NCBI GenBank assembly: GCA_036558005.1
Contig: DATBGO010000250.1
Coordinates: 1-64,000 of the forward strand
Reading direction: 5' to 3'
DNA length: 64,000 bases
Source of the DNA: DATBGO01 sp036558005
GTDB taxonomy: Bacteria > Actinomycetota > Actinomycetes > Streptosporangiales > Streptosporangiaceae
In this document: piece by piece, positions 34,245 to 47,335 of the stretch
Layout: each line of letters begins with the position of its first letter
Position numbering within the stretch: position 1 is the stretch's first letter
The notes under the pieces: model-generated
What the model was told of the DNA's origin: nothing
Databases searched by the model: none
Seen by the model: only the letters and a program-made list of their open reading frames with translations
Made by a program: the position numbers and the translations under genes

Positions 34245-37200
34245 ATGGATCGCTGCGCGCTGTTCGTGGACGCGAGTTATGTCCTGGCTGATGGCGCTAT
34301 GGCCGTCCACGGCACCCGCCGCCGCGATTCGGTTTCCTGGGACTATCCGGGTCTGCTCAAGCTACTGGCCGGAATTTCGCGGGACCGCACCGGCCTGCCT
34401 TTGCTTCGGTGTTACTGGTATGAGGCTACCGTCGAGGGCCGCCGGACAGCCGAGCACGACACGCTGGCTGAGCTGCCCGGGCTGAAATTGCGCCTGGGCC
34501 GGATGCGGCCCGGGCACCGCGAAGGCGTCGAAGCCGAGATTCACCGTGACCTGACCACGCTGGCCAGGAACAATGCGGTGGCCGACGCCATCATCGTCAG
34601 TGCCGAAGAGGATCTCGCGCAGGTCATCGCCGAGGTGCAGGATCTTGGCATCAGGGTCATCCTGCTGCACATCACGGCCGACGGAACCTGGTCCGTGTCG
34701 CAGGCGCTCCACCAGGAATGCGACGACATCGTGGAGATTTCCGCCGCGCACCTGCGGCCTTATGTGGATCTCATCGCCGGGGCTGAGCCGGCCGGGTTCG
34801 ACGATCAGTATCTGAATGGTGGCTATGGGACCCGGGCGCTGCCTGGCGGGCTCGGCCAGATCCAGGCCGCACCGCCAGCGGGCAGCATGCTGCCCGGGTC
34901 GGCGAATGGCGCTGCCCGCGCCGAGGCGAACGGCTCGAACGGGCAGGCTGGCGGGATGCCGCAGGCGCTGCCGGGACGGCCGGGCGTGCTGCAGGGTTCA
35001 GTGCAGGATCCGGCGCCAGTCGGGCGGCCGGCCATCCAGTCCGGGGAAGAAGGCCGGTCCCAGTCCGGCCTGCCCAGCCTGTCCGGCCCGCAAGCTCCCG
35101 GTCAGCAGGCACCGGGTCAGCAGGCACCGGGTCAGCAGGCACCGGGTTTGCAAGCACCGGGTTTGCAAGCACCGGATTCAGCAGCGGTGGGTTCAGGTAC
35201 CCCTGGTGCGGCAGAGACAGCCCGCTCGGACTCGGGTCAGCAGCTAGCCGGGCAGCAGGTGCCCGGCCGCGCGGGTGCGCCGGACCAGAACGGCCGGGCT
35301 GGCCAGGACGGGTTCGGCGGCCAGGCAGATCTGAGCCGGTCCGGGCTGGACCGGCGACGGGCCGCCGGTGATCCAGTCGGCCAGGTCGATCAGGCGGGTC
35401 ACTCCCAGCCGGGATTGCCCCGGCAACCCGGTGCGCACAGTCAGTCAGGGACGTCCGCGCAGCCAGGTGCGCACAGCCAGCCGGGCGCGCAGGCTCAGCC
35501 GGGGACACCAGGACAGTCGGCTGCACCAGCACAGGCAGTGACATCCAGTCAGCCCTGGCCGCCGGGCCAGCCGGGCACATCGCCGTACGGTCAGCCCTGG
35601 GCACCAGGGTCGCCCGGCCCGCAGAGCCTGCCCGGCCCGCAGAGCCTGCCGGGGGGACAGGGCTTGTCCGGGGCACAGAGCCAGCAAGGGGCACAGGGCC
35701 GGCAAGGGGCACAGGGCATGCCTGGGGCACAGGACCAGCCCGGGACTCTGGGACAGCTGGGCCTGCAGACCTTGCCTGGCGCCCAGGGCCTGCCGGGGGC
35801 GCACGGCCAGCCCGGGGCACAGAGCCAGCCCTGGCCGCCGGGCCAGCCCGGGCCACAGAGCCATTCCGGGCTGCAGAGCCAGCCCGGGCCACCGGGCTCA
35901 CCGGCGCCGCGGGGCTTGCCTGGGATACAGAGCCAGCCCGGGGCGCAGAACCTGCCGGGGGCGCAGGCCCAGCCCGGGCCTCAGGGGCAGCCCGGAGCGC
36001 AGAGCTTGCCCGGAGCGCAGAGCCAGCCCGGGGTGCAGAGCTTGCCGGGGGCGCAGGGCCCCCGCCCCAGGGCACAAGGCCAGCCAGCGGCACAAGGGCA
36101 GCTTGGAGCACAGGGTCAGCTTGGAGCAGACCAGATTGGGGCGCAGGGCCAGTCTGGGGCAGAGGGCCAGCTAGGGACACAGGGCCAGCCCGTGGCGCAG
36201 AGTGAGCCGGGGATATTGGGGCCGCCCGGGGCACCAGGCCTGTTCGGGCCGCAGGATCAGCCGGGGACGCCGGGCCAGCCCGCTCGACCAGGCCAGCCGG
36301 CCCAACTGGGCCAGCTGCAAATCGTGCGCCAGCCGGACGCAGCCGGCCAGCAGCCGGGAGCGCACAGCCGGCCCGGTTCGCCGTATGGCCAGCAGGCACC
36401 ATACGGCCAGCAGGGTGCCCGTGCCCCGCTCGCCGGGCCGGGCCAGCCCGCGCTGAACCAGCAAGCGCCGGGCCTGCAAGGCATGAGCCAGCCAGGCGTG
36501 AGCCTGTCAGGGCAGGGCCAGCCAGCTACCGGCCAGTCCGGGTCAGCTGAGTTCAGGTCCGGCCAGCTTGAACCGGGTCAGCCCGGACTGCCAGAGCAGT
36601 CCGGGCAAGGCCGGCCAGCCAGCCAGCGCGGGCCATACGGCGGCGCTAACCCCTATGACCAGCCTCCAGGGCAGCAGCGGCCCGGACTGCCGGTACGGCA
36701 CGCGCAGAGCAGGCCAGGTTCCGCGGGCCGGTCCGGATCCCAGCGCCGGTCAAGAGTTCAGGACCAGCCAGGCGCGCAGGACCCGCTGGCGGCACCGAGC
36801 CAGTTTGCCCCGCAGAACGGGCTGGGCCCGCAGAACGGGATGACTTCGCACAATGGGCTGGCGCCACCGAACGGGCTGGCGCCATCGGACGGGCTGGCGG
36901 CACCGAACGGCCCGGTGCCACCCACCGGGCGGGCGCCGCAGAACGGGATGATCCCGCAGAACGGGCTGGCGCCGCGGAGTGGCCCGGCGCCGCAGGCCGG
37001 GCGGCAGTATCCGGGCGGTACGCCGCAGCAGTACCTGACGCCCCCGGCCGGCCCGCCAGCCCTGGCCGGCCCGCCGGCTCCGGCCGGCCCGCCAGGCCCG
37101 TTCGGCCAGCAGCAGTTCGGCCAGCAGCAATTCGCCGGCAACGGCGGCTATCCGCCGCCGGGCCAGCCTTACCCGGGACAGCCAGACGGGCCGTTCAGCG

Positions 37201-37493
37201 GTCCGCAGCCGGCCGCCGCGTCATTGCCGGTGCCGCAGCCGGTCACCGTCTCGCTGCCGGAAGCGGTCCAGGCCGCGCACGCCGAGGGCTTCGGCTTCGG
37301 CGACACCGTCGCCAGGGACGCCCCGGCCCTCTGGCTTGAGGCGGTCCTCGCCCGCAAGCCGCGGATGCCCTCGGACCTGGAGGCCAGGCTGCTGCAGGGC
37401 TCGGCGTTGCCGATCGACTCGCTGCTGCACGATGAGGTCCGGCACGCGCTGCGGCGCGGGTTCTGGGACGCGCTGGAACGGTCCCGCCGGTAG
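34245..37493 (+). CDS. Giant NYN-domain protein with Gln/Pro/Gly repeats
   Basis: 1082-residue protein. The N-terminal NYN (PIN-like RNase) domain spans about 1-175: LFVDASYVLADG with Asp9, YWYEA, REGVEAEIHRDL, ADAIIVSAEEDLAQVI and VILLHI. Residues about 185-1000 are low-complexity: pentapeptide GQQAP repeats, a long hexapeptide G-A-Q-x-x-P array, then PQNGL-type repeats. A conserved-looking C-terminal domain (about 1003-1082) has LPEAVQAAHAEGFGFGDTVARDAP and EVRHALRRGFWDALE. NYN proteins cut RNA or act in RNA turnover; homologues have much shorter linkers. The start has a GAGGAAGGGG site. Confidence 0.8.
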   Translation: MDRCALFVDASYVLADGAMAVHGTRRRDSVSWDYPGLLKLLAGISRDRTGLPLLRCYWYEATVEGRRTAEHDTLAELPGLKLRLGRMRPGHREGVEAEIHRDLTTLARNNAVADAIIVSAEEDLAQVIAEVQDLGIRVILLHITADGTWSVSQALHQECDDIVEISAAHLRPYVDLIAGAEPAGFDDQYLNGGYGTRALPGGLGQIQAAPPAGSMLPGSANGAARAEANGSNGQAGGMPQALPGRPGVLQGSVQDPAPVGRPAIQSGEEGRSQSGLPSLSGPQAPGQQAPGQQAPGQQAPGLQAPGLQAPDSAAVGSGTPGAAETARSDSGQQLAGQQVPGRAGAPDQNGRAGQDGFGGQADLSRSGLDRRRAAGDPVGQVDQAGHSQPGLPRQPGAHSQSGTSAQPGAHSQPGAQAQPGTPGQSAAPAQAVTSSQPWPPGQPGTSPYGQPWAPGSPGPQSLPGPQSLPGGQGLSGAQSQQGAQGRQGAQGMPGAQDQPGTLGQLGLQTLPGAQGLPGAHGQPGAQSQPWPPGQPGPQSHSGLQSQPGPPGSPAPRGLPGIQSQPGAQNLPGAQAQPGPQGQPGAQSLPGAQSQPGVQSLPGAQGPRPRAQGQPAAQGQLGAQGQLGADQIGAQGQSGAEGQLGTQGQPVAQSEPGILGPPGAPGLFGPQDQPGTPGQPARPGQPAQLGQLQIVRQPDAAGQQPGAHSRPGSPYGQQAPYGQQGARAPLAGPGQPALNQQAPGLQGMSQPGVSLSGQGQPATGQSGSAEFRSGQLEPGQPGLPEQSGQGRPASQRGPYGGANPYDQPPGQQRPGLPVRHAQSRPGSAGRSGSQRRSRVQDQPGAQDPLAAPSQFAPQNGLGPQNGMTSHNGLAPPNGLAPSDGLAAPNGPVPPTGRAPQNGMIPQNGLAPRSGPAPQAGRQYPGGTPQQYLTPPAGPPALAGPPAPAGPPGPFGQQQFGQQQFAGNGGYPPPGQPYPGQPDGPFSGPQPAAASLPVPQPVTVSLPEAVQAAHAEGFGFGDTVARDAPALWLEAVLARKPRMPSDLEARLLQGSALPIDSLLHDEVRHALRRGFWDALERSRR
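35100..35174 (+). repeat. Five 15-bp tandem repeats coding GQQAP/GLQAP
   Basis: Three exact copies of GGTCAGCAGGCACCG followed by two copies of GGTTTGCAAGCACCG, in frame inside the NYN gene. The near identity of copies indicates recent expansion by slippage. Confidence 0.9.
35611..36300 (+). repeat. Degenerate 18-bp minisatellite coding G-A-Q-x-x-P hexapeptides
   Basis: Roughly thirty or more in-frame copies of an 18-base unit (GGGGCACAGRGCCAGCCC type) code a glutamine- and proline-rich hexapeptide array with glycine every six residues. Boundaries are approximate. Copies vary in length and sequence, unlike the 15-bp array upstream. Confidence 0.8.
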
Positions 37494-37561
37494 CCGGCCG
37501 ATTATCGCTTACTACCCCAGAGCGGACGTTGAAGCCCGTCCCGACTGGGTACCGTACCTAC

Positions 37562-38173
37562 GTGGCCGTCCTGTCCCGTGAAGAATTCGACGCGATTGAG
37601 TTCGATGCCGCGGCCAGCGGCGACCATCAGAGCGCGGCTATGCGGATGAGCAAGCTCGCGATGACCGGCATCCAGACCACGTCGATGCCACGGTCGGAGG
37701 CATACCTGCGGGCAGGCGAGCAGTGGCTGCTCGCCGACGACCCGGCCACCGCCGCCAGCGGATTCCGGCTGGCGATGGCCGATGGCGGGCCGGTGTTCAC
37801 CGATCCGCGCGTGCCGCTGGCCCGGGCGCTGTACCAGCTCGGCCGGACCGAAGAGGCGCAGGCGCTGGTCGAGAAGCTGAAGGCCGAAGGCCGCACCGAC
37901 CCGCGGACGTGCGACCTGGTGGCCGAGCTGCTGGTCGAGCGCTCGGACCTGTCCGGCGCGCTGGACTGGGCGACGGCAGGCGTGGAGCTGTGCCTGGCCC
38001 GGACGGCCGGACCCGCCAACGACGCCGACCCGTCCAGGCTGCGGGTAGTAGAGCCGGATGAACACGGCGAAGACGAGGCTGAGCTGCAGATGCTGCTCAG
38101 CCTCCGGTACCGGATCCGCAACGACCTCGGGCTGGCCGAGGACCGTTACGACAAGCTGCTCGACGGCCGCTGA
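37562..38173 (+). CDS. TPR-like protein of unknown function
   Basis: 203-residue soluble protein from the GTG at 37562. Helix-pair repeats of TPR type are visible: AAMRMSKLAMTGIQ, SEAYLRAGEQWLLADDPATAASGFRLAM, VPLARALYQLGRTEEAQALVEKL and LLVERSDLSGALDWATAGV. A TTG 11 codons upstream (37529) is an alternative. The segment TACCGTACCTAC just before the GTG could be a -10, favouring a leaderless GTG start. It lies 68 bases downstream of the NYN gene and is convergent with clpB. Probably a protein-interaction module; nothing indicates the partner. Confidence 0.7.
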   Translation: MAVLSREEFDAIEFDAAASGDHQSAAMRMSKLAMTGIQTTSMPRSEAYLRAGEQWLLADDPATAASGFRLAMADGGPVFTDPRVPLARALYQLGRTEEAQALVEKLKAEGRTDPRTCDLVAELLVERSDLSGALDWATAGVELCLARTAGPANDADPSRLRVVEPDEHGEDEAELQMLLSLRYRIRNDLGLAEDRYDKLLDGR

Positions 38174-38181
38174 GCAGCGGC

Positions 38182-40841
<2,660 letters not shown>

Positions 40842-40842
<1 letters not shown>

Positions 40843-41321
40843 CACGAGATCTCCCCGCGAGTTGCTGGTTCGTCAGCACCGTCAGCCGGAGCCGGCCGGG
40901 CCACGGAACCATCCGAGCGGCGCACGGGCACAAGGGCAGCGCCACGCTTGCGGTTGCGCAGCAGCGCGGCCAGCCGGGCGGCCACCGCGCGGGTGGACTC
41001 AAGCTCGGCACGCAGCTGGGTGATCTCGGCATGCATCTCAGCGAGCAGCATCCGGTTACGGTGCTCTTCGTCTTCTAGTTCAAGGATTCGCTTGATCCCC
41101 GACAGGTTCACGCCCTCCTCCTGGGACAGGCGCTGGACCTCGCGCAGGATCAGGATGTCGCGCAGCGAGTAGCGCCTCCCCCGGCCGGCCGTCCGGCCGG
41201 GGGAGACCAGGCCAAGCCGGTCGTAGGCGCGCAGCGTCTGCGGGTGCAGCCCGGACAGCTGCGCGGCGACCGAGATGACGTAGACCGGCGTGTCGTCAGA
41301 GAGCTCGAACTGACTGGACAT
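40842..41321 (-). CDS. hspR: Heat-shock repressor HspR
   Basis: MerR-type repressor of the dnaK regulon, which binds HAIR boxes with DnaK as co-repressor. 159 residues. The winged-helix HTH is VYVISVAAQLSGLHPQTLRAYDRLGLVSP (about 13-41), followed by GRGRRYSLRDI and a coiled-coil region (about 85-120). The C-terminal tail is Arg/Ala/Asp-rich. It starts four bases after dnaJ and runs into clpB through TGATG, so it is made from the same message. Confidence 0.95.
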
Positions 41322-41325
41322 GGCC

Positions 41326-42486
41326 TCACCCGGCGCTGGCGCGGCGCAGCAGCTCGTCGCGCGGATCGGTGCCCGTGGTGGCCTGCTGGAACGACTCCAG
41401 TGCCGCCTTGGCCTTGCCGTTGATGTTCTGCGGGACCTGGACATCCACGGTCACCAGCAGGTCGCCCATGGTGGCGTCGGGGCGCCGGACGCCCTTGCCG
41501 CGGACCCGGAAGGTGCGCCCGTTCGGGGTGCCAGCCGGGATCCGCACGCTGACCGGCATCCCGCGGTGCGCGGGCACCTTGATGTCCGCGCCGAGCGTCG
41601 CCTCAGGGAAGGTGATCGGCACGGTGACGGTCAGGTTGTGCCCGGTCCTGCCGAACACCGGATGCGGCGCGACGTGCACCTTGACATACAGGTCACCGGC
41701 CGGGCCGCCGCGCTCGCCGGGCGCGCCCTTGCTTTTGAGCTTGATCCGCTGGCCGTTCGCGACCCCCGCGGGGATCCTGGCCTGGATGGTCCTGGTGCTC
41801 ATCGCGCGCCCGCTGCCCGAGCAGACCTGGCACGGGTCATCGACCACCAGGCCGCGGCCCCGGCAGGTGCGGCAGGGCTCGGAGAACGCGAAGTTCCCCA
41901 GGTTCCTGCTGCCCTGACCGGTGCCCTCGCAGGCCGGGCAGACCCGCGGCACCGTCCCGGCCTTGGCGCCGGTGCCCCGGCAGGTCTGGCACGGGCCCTC
42001 GCCGGCCAGCCGCAGCGACACCGTCACCCCGTCGATGGCGTCGCTGAAGCTCAGCGACGTCTCGGTCTCGATGTCGGTGCCGCGCCGCGGCCGCTGCTGG
42101 GTACGGGTGCCGCCGCCGAACATGCCGCCCAGCAGGTCGCCCAGCCGGCCGCCGGTACCGCCGGTGCCGCCCTGGGGCCCGCCGAACAGGTCGCCGAGGT
42201 CGAAGTTGTAACCGCCGCCGCCACCGGAGCCGGGCATCCGGACCCCGCCGCCGAACAGCGAGCGCGCCTCGTCGTACTCCTTGCGCCGCTTGTCGTCGGA
42301 CAAGACGTTGTACGCCTCGGAGATCTCCTTGAAGCGTTCCTCCGACTTCGCATCACCCTTGTTGGCGTCCGGGTGGTACTTGCGGGCGAGCTTCCGGTAT
42401 GACTTCTTGATCTCGTCGGCAGTAGCGCCCTTGGAGACGCCGAGAGCCTTGTAGTAGTCCTTCTCGAGGAAGTCCTTGGTGCTCAA
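41326..42486 (-). CDS. dnaJ: Chaperone DnaJ
   Basis: Hsp40 co-chaperone that delivers clients to DnaK. The J-domain (1-75) has HPD at 38-40. A Gly/Phe-rich region (about 78-125) precedes four CxxCxGxG zinc motifs (CQTCRGTG, CPACEGTG, CRTCRGRG, CQVCSGSG), then the C-terminal substrate domains. 386 residues. The start is TTG at 42486 with an AGAGG site. It follows grpE by 28 bases in the dnaK-grpE-dnaJ-hspR-clpB operon. Confidence 0.96.
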   Translation of the reverse strand: MSTKDFLEKDYYKALGVSKGATADEIKKSYRKLARKYHPDANKGDAKSEERFKEISEAYNVLSDDKRRKEYDEARSLFGGGVRMPGSGGGGGYNFDLGDLFGGPQGGTGGTGGRLGDLLGGMFGGGTRTQQRPRRGTDIETETSLSFSDAIDGVTVSLRLAGEGPCQTCRGTGAKAGTVPRVCPACEGTGQGSRNLGNFAFSEPCRTCRGRGLVVDDPCQVCSGSGRAMSTRTIQARIPAGVANGQRIKLKSKGAPGERGGPAGDLYVKVHVAPHPVFGRTGHNLTVTVPITFPEATLGADIKVPAHRGMPVSVRIPAGTPNGRTFRVRGKGVRRPDATMGDLLVTVDVQVPQNINGKAKAALESFQQATTGTDPRDELLRRASAG

Positions 42487-42514
42487 CAGGCCTCTTCTCG
42501 CCGAATGTGTCTAG

Positions 42515-43299
42515 TTAGCCTTCTGCCTGGTCAGTACCGGGCTCGCGGTCCTGCGCCGGCTCGCCGGACGGCGCCGCGCCGTCGCTGTCGCCGTCGCCCT
42601 CACCGCCCTGCGCCGCCGGGCTCTCGTCGCCGGGCTCGGCGACCGCCACCCGGGCCGGGCGCAGGATCCGGTCCGCGACCTTGTAGCCGGGCTGCAGGAC
42701 CTGCACGCAGGTCGGCTCGGTCACCTCGGCCGAGTAGGAGTGCATCAGCGCCTCGTGCAGGTTCGGGTCGAACGGGTCGCCGTTCTCGCCGTAGCTGGTC
42801 AGCCCCAGCTTGGTCGCCACGCTTTCCAGCGAGTCGGCGACCGACTTGAACCCGCCGGTGAGCTCCCCGTGCTCCCTGGCCCGGCCGATGTCGTCGATCA
42901 CCGGCAGCAACTCGCTGAGCACGTTGGCCAGCGCCTGCTCCCTGACCGCCACCCGGTCCCGGTCCACCCGCTTGCGGTAGTTGGCGTACTCAGCCTGCAG
43001 CCGCTGCAGGTCGGCGGTGCGCTCGGCCAGCTGGCGGGCCAGCTTGTCCGCCTCGCCGTCGCGCGAGCCGGCCGGCTGGCCGGACCCGCCGGCCGGCTGG
43101 CCGGACGCCCCGGACCCGCCGGACGCAGCCGGGGGCGGTCCGGCCTGGCTGGCCCCCGGCTTGGACGCGGCGTGCCGGCCGCGGGACTGGCCAGGCCCGT
43201 TCTGGGCCTGGCCGCCCTCACGCACCTGGCCGGTGGCCGGGTCGATGCGCCGGCGGTCCCGGATGACCGGGCCCTGTGGTTCCTCTTCGTGCGGCCTCA

Positions 43300-43300
<1 letters not shown>
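42515..43300 (-). CDS. grpE: Nucleotide exchange factor GrpE
   Basis: Releases ADP from DnaK. The conserved core is the long coiled coil (ADKLARQLAERTADLQRLQAEYANYRKR, about 85-112) and the beta-domain with LLPVIDDIGRA and DPNLHEALM...VLQPGYKVADRILRPARV. The protein has a long N-terminal Gly/Ala/Pro/Gln tail (1-80) and an acidic C-terminal tail; 261 residues, longer than most. The ATG overlaps the dnaK stop (ATGA). Confidence 0.95.
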
Positions 43301-45165
<1,865 letters not shown>

Positions 45166-45200
45166 GAGTTCAGTCCCTTTGTTCTTCTCGTTTCGAGTAA

Positions 45201-45221
45201 GTTGAGTCTTGCGGACGCAAG
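45201..45221. promoter_or_regulatory. HAIR box 1 (HspR site) upstream of dnaK
   Basis: GTTGAGT-N7-ACGCAAG matches the HAIR consensus CTTGAGT-N7-ACTCAAG at 12 of 14 arm positions. It lies 36 bases before the dnaK ATG and is the expected HspR-binding site. Confidence 0.8.
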
Positions 45222-45252
45222 TTTGCCACGTTGCGCGTTGCCTGGCAACTGA

Positions 45253-45273
45253 CTTGAGTCTACCAGGCTCAAC
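45253..45273. promoter_or_regulatory. HAIR box 2 (HspR site) upstream of dnaK
   Basis: CTTGAGT-N7-GCTCAAC: the left arm is the exact consensus and the right arm matches at five of seven positions. It is centred about 52 bases from box 1 (roughly five helical turns), so two HspR dimers could bind the same face. The rest of 45166-45467 (302 bases) holds promoters for dnaK and for the divergent DUF3311 gene, and no gene. Confidence 0.8.
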
Positions 45274-45388
45274 CTTACCGTCGCGCCGGGTATTCCCGCC
45301 GAATTAACCACCCATGACCAGGCAAAACGCTAGCCGGGGCGGATAGCACCCTTGACGCGGGCAACTCTGGTCATCATCGTCATAAGTA

Positions 45389-45401
45389 ACGTGACCCACG
45401 T
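45389..45401. promoter_or_regulatory. ACGTG-ACC-CACGT inverted repeat before the symporter pair
   Basis: A perfect 5-bp inverted repeat with a 3-base spacer, 67 bases before the DUF3311 start. It lies in the expected promoter area of the DUF3311/symporter operon, so it may be a regulator site. No cognate regulator is identified. Confidence 0.3.
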
Positions 45402-45467
45402 CATTAGCGCGCCCCGCCCGCGCTGTGGCACGGCGAGGCGCGCCCACCCCCTCAGAGAGAGGCCACG

Positions 45468-45698
45468 ATGGGCGAGCCGGAACCGCCACGCACGAAGCCG
45501 GTCTCCTGGATCATCGCAACGATCCTGATCCTTGTCAGCGTCGGGGGAACGCTCTGGGTGCCGCTTTATGCCCGCACCACCCCCAAGCTCGGTGACTTCC
45601 CCTTCTTCTACTGGTACCAGCTGATCTGGGTGCCGGTGGTCGCCATCCTCTCGTGGATCTGCTACCTGCTGGTCCGGCGCAGCGGGGGGACGTCATGA
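45468..45698 (+). CDS. DUF3311 small membrane protein
   Basis: 76-residue protein with two hydrophobic helices (about 13-34 and 47-68). WVPLYARTTPKLGDFPFFYWYQ matches DUF3311, the small partner that precedes many actinobacterial monocarboxylate permeases. The ATG has AGAGAGG upstream. Its TGA overlaps the symporter ATG (ATGA), so both are co-translated; it is likely an accessory subunit or stabiliser. Confidence 0.88.
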   Translation: MGEPEPPRTKPVSWIIATILILVSVGGTLWVPLYARTTPKLGDFPFFYWYQLIWVPVVAILSWICYLLVRRSGGTS

Positions 45699-47335
45699 CG
45701 CACGTGAACGCCATCTCGCTGACCATCCTCATCGTCCTGTTCGCACTCGTCACCGTCGTCGGCTTCGCCGCCGCCCGGTGGCGCCGGGCCGAGAGCATGC
45801 TGCACCTGAACGAGTGGGGACTCGGCGGGCGCGGCTTCGGGACGTTCGTCAGCTGGTTCCTGCTCGGCGGCGACCTGTACACCGCCTACACCTTCATCGC
45901 GGTGCCCGCCCTGGTCTACGGCGCCGGAGCCGCCGGGTTCTACGCCCTGTCCTACACCGTGATGGTCTTCCCGATCGTGTTCGTGTTCGCGCCCCGGCTG
46001 TGGTCGGTGGCCCGCGCGCACGACTACGTCACGCCCGCCGACTTCGTCCGCGGCAGGTACGGCTCGCGCGGCCTGGCCCTCGCGGTGGCGTTCACCGGGA
46101 TCCTGGCCACGATGCCCTACATCGCGCTCCAGCTTGTCGGCATCCAGGCCGTGCTCACCGTGGCCGGGCTCGGCGGCAGCTCGGGTAACAGCTTTGTCAG
46201 GGACCTGCCGCTGCTGATCGCGTTCATCATCCTCGCCGGTTACACCTACCTGGCCGGGCTCCGCGCGCCAGCGCTCATCGCGTTCGTCAAGGACACCCTG
46301 ATCTACGTCATGGTGATCGTGGCGGTGCTCTACATCCCGGCCCGGCTGGGCGGCTGGGGGCACATCTTCAGCGCCGCGCAGTCACACCTGTCGGTGGTCA
46401 GCCCTAAGACCGGCAAGCCGGCCGGCTCGCTGATCACCACCCCGGCCGCCGAGTGGGCCTACGCCACCCTCGCGCTCGGCTCGGCGCTCGCCCTGTTCAT
46501 GTACCCGCACGCGGTCACCGGCGTGCTCGCCGCCCGGCGGCGCGCGGTGATCCGGCGCAACATGGCGATCCTGCCGGCCTACTCGCTGGTGCTCGGGCTG
46601 ATCGCGCTGCTGGGTTACATGGCGCTGGCGTCGCCCGCGGTCAACGCCGACGTCAAGGCCAGCGGCGGCAACGCCCAGCTGTCGGTGCCGCTGCTGTTCG
46701 AGCACCTGTTCCCCAGCTGGTTCGCCGGCATCGGCTACTCGGCGATCGTGATCGGCGCGCTGGTGCCCGCCGCGATCATGTCGATCGCCGCGGCGAACCT
46801 GTTCACCCGCAACATCTACCGGGAGTTCTTCCGGCCTGACGCGAGCCCCGCGCACGAGACCCGGGTCTCGCAGGGCGTCTCCCTGGTCATCAAGGTCGGC
46901 GCGCTGGTGTTCGTGCTGGCGCTGCCCAAGACGTTCTCCATCAACCTGCAGCTGCTCGGCGGCATCTGGATCCTGCAGACGTTCCCGGCGATCGTGGCCG
47001 GGCTGTACACCCGCTGGTGCCACCGGTGGGCACTGCTGGCCGGCTGGGCGGCGGCGATGGTGTACGGGACGGTGCAGGCCTACCGGGTGCCGGTGCCCGG
47101 CCAGGCGGACTCGCACTTCGGCGGGTCCACCGCCCCGGTGCTCGGCCACACCATCTACATCGCGGTCGCCGCGTTCGTGATCAACGTGGTGGTGGTGGTC
47201 GTGCTCACGGCCATCTTCCGCGCGCTGCGGCTGCCAGCGGGCCGCGACGAGACGAACCCGGCCAGCTACACCGCCGACCCGGAGCACGCGACGCCGGCCC
47301 GGCAGCCGGTCACCCCCGGGAGACAGGCAGCCTAA
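45695..47335 (+). CDS. Sodium:solute symporter, monocarboxylate permease type (MctC-like)
   Basis: 546-residue SSS-family transporter with about 13 hydrophobic helices. Family marks include FGTFVSWFLLGGDLYTAYTF, DYVTPADFVRGRYGSRGLALAVA, the Na+-binding-type ALVPAAIMSIAAANLFTRNIYRE and GGIWILQTFPAIVAGLYTRW. MctC-type members import acetate, propionate or pyruvate, and a DUF3311 partner upstream supports that group; the exact substrate is inferred. The stop region overlaps the convergent glycosyltransferase stop by four bases. Confidence 0.9.
   Translation: MTHVNAISLTILIVLFALVTVVGFAAARWRRAESMLHLNEWGLGGRGFGTFVSWFLLGGDLYTAYTFIAVPALVYGAGAAGFYALSYTVMVFPIVFVFAPRLWSVARAHDYVTPADFVRGRYGSRGLALAVAFTGILATMPYIALQLVGIQAVLTVAGLGGSSGNSFVRDLPLLIAFIILAGYTYLAGLRAPALIAFVKDTLIYVMVIVAVLYIPARLGGWGHIFSAAQSHLSVVSPKTGKPAGSLITTPAAEWAYATLALGSALALFMYPHAVTGVLAARRRAVIRRNMAILPAYSLVLGLIALLGYMALASPAVNADVKASGGNAQLSVPLLFEHLFPSWFAGIGYSAIVIGALVPAAIMSIAAANLFTRNIYREFFRPDASPAHETRVSQGVSLVIKVGALVFVLALPKTFSINLQLLGGIWILQTFPAIVAGLYTRWCHRWALLAGWAAAMVYGTVQAYRVPVPGQADSHFGGSTAPVLGHTIYIAVAAFVINVVVVVVLTAIFRALRLPAGRDETNPASYTADPEHATPARQPVTPGRQAA

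Noticed and set aside
35100..36300. CRISPR-like array or collagen-like repeat in the NYN gene
   Set aside because: Repeats are contiguous, in-frame coding repeats without spacers; glycine recurs every five or six residues, not every three as in collagen.
34771..36402. 543-codon minus-strand frame opposite the repeat region of the NYN gene
   Set aside because: Product is a monotonous Ala/Gly/Pro/Arg sequence reflecting the repeat DNA read backwards.
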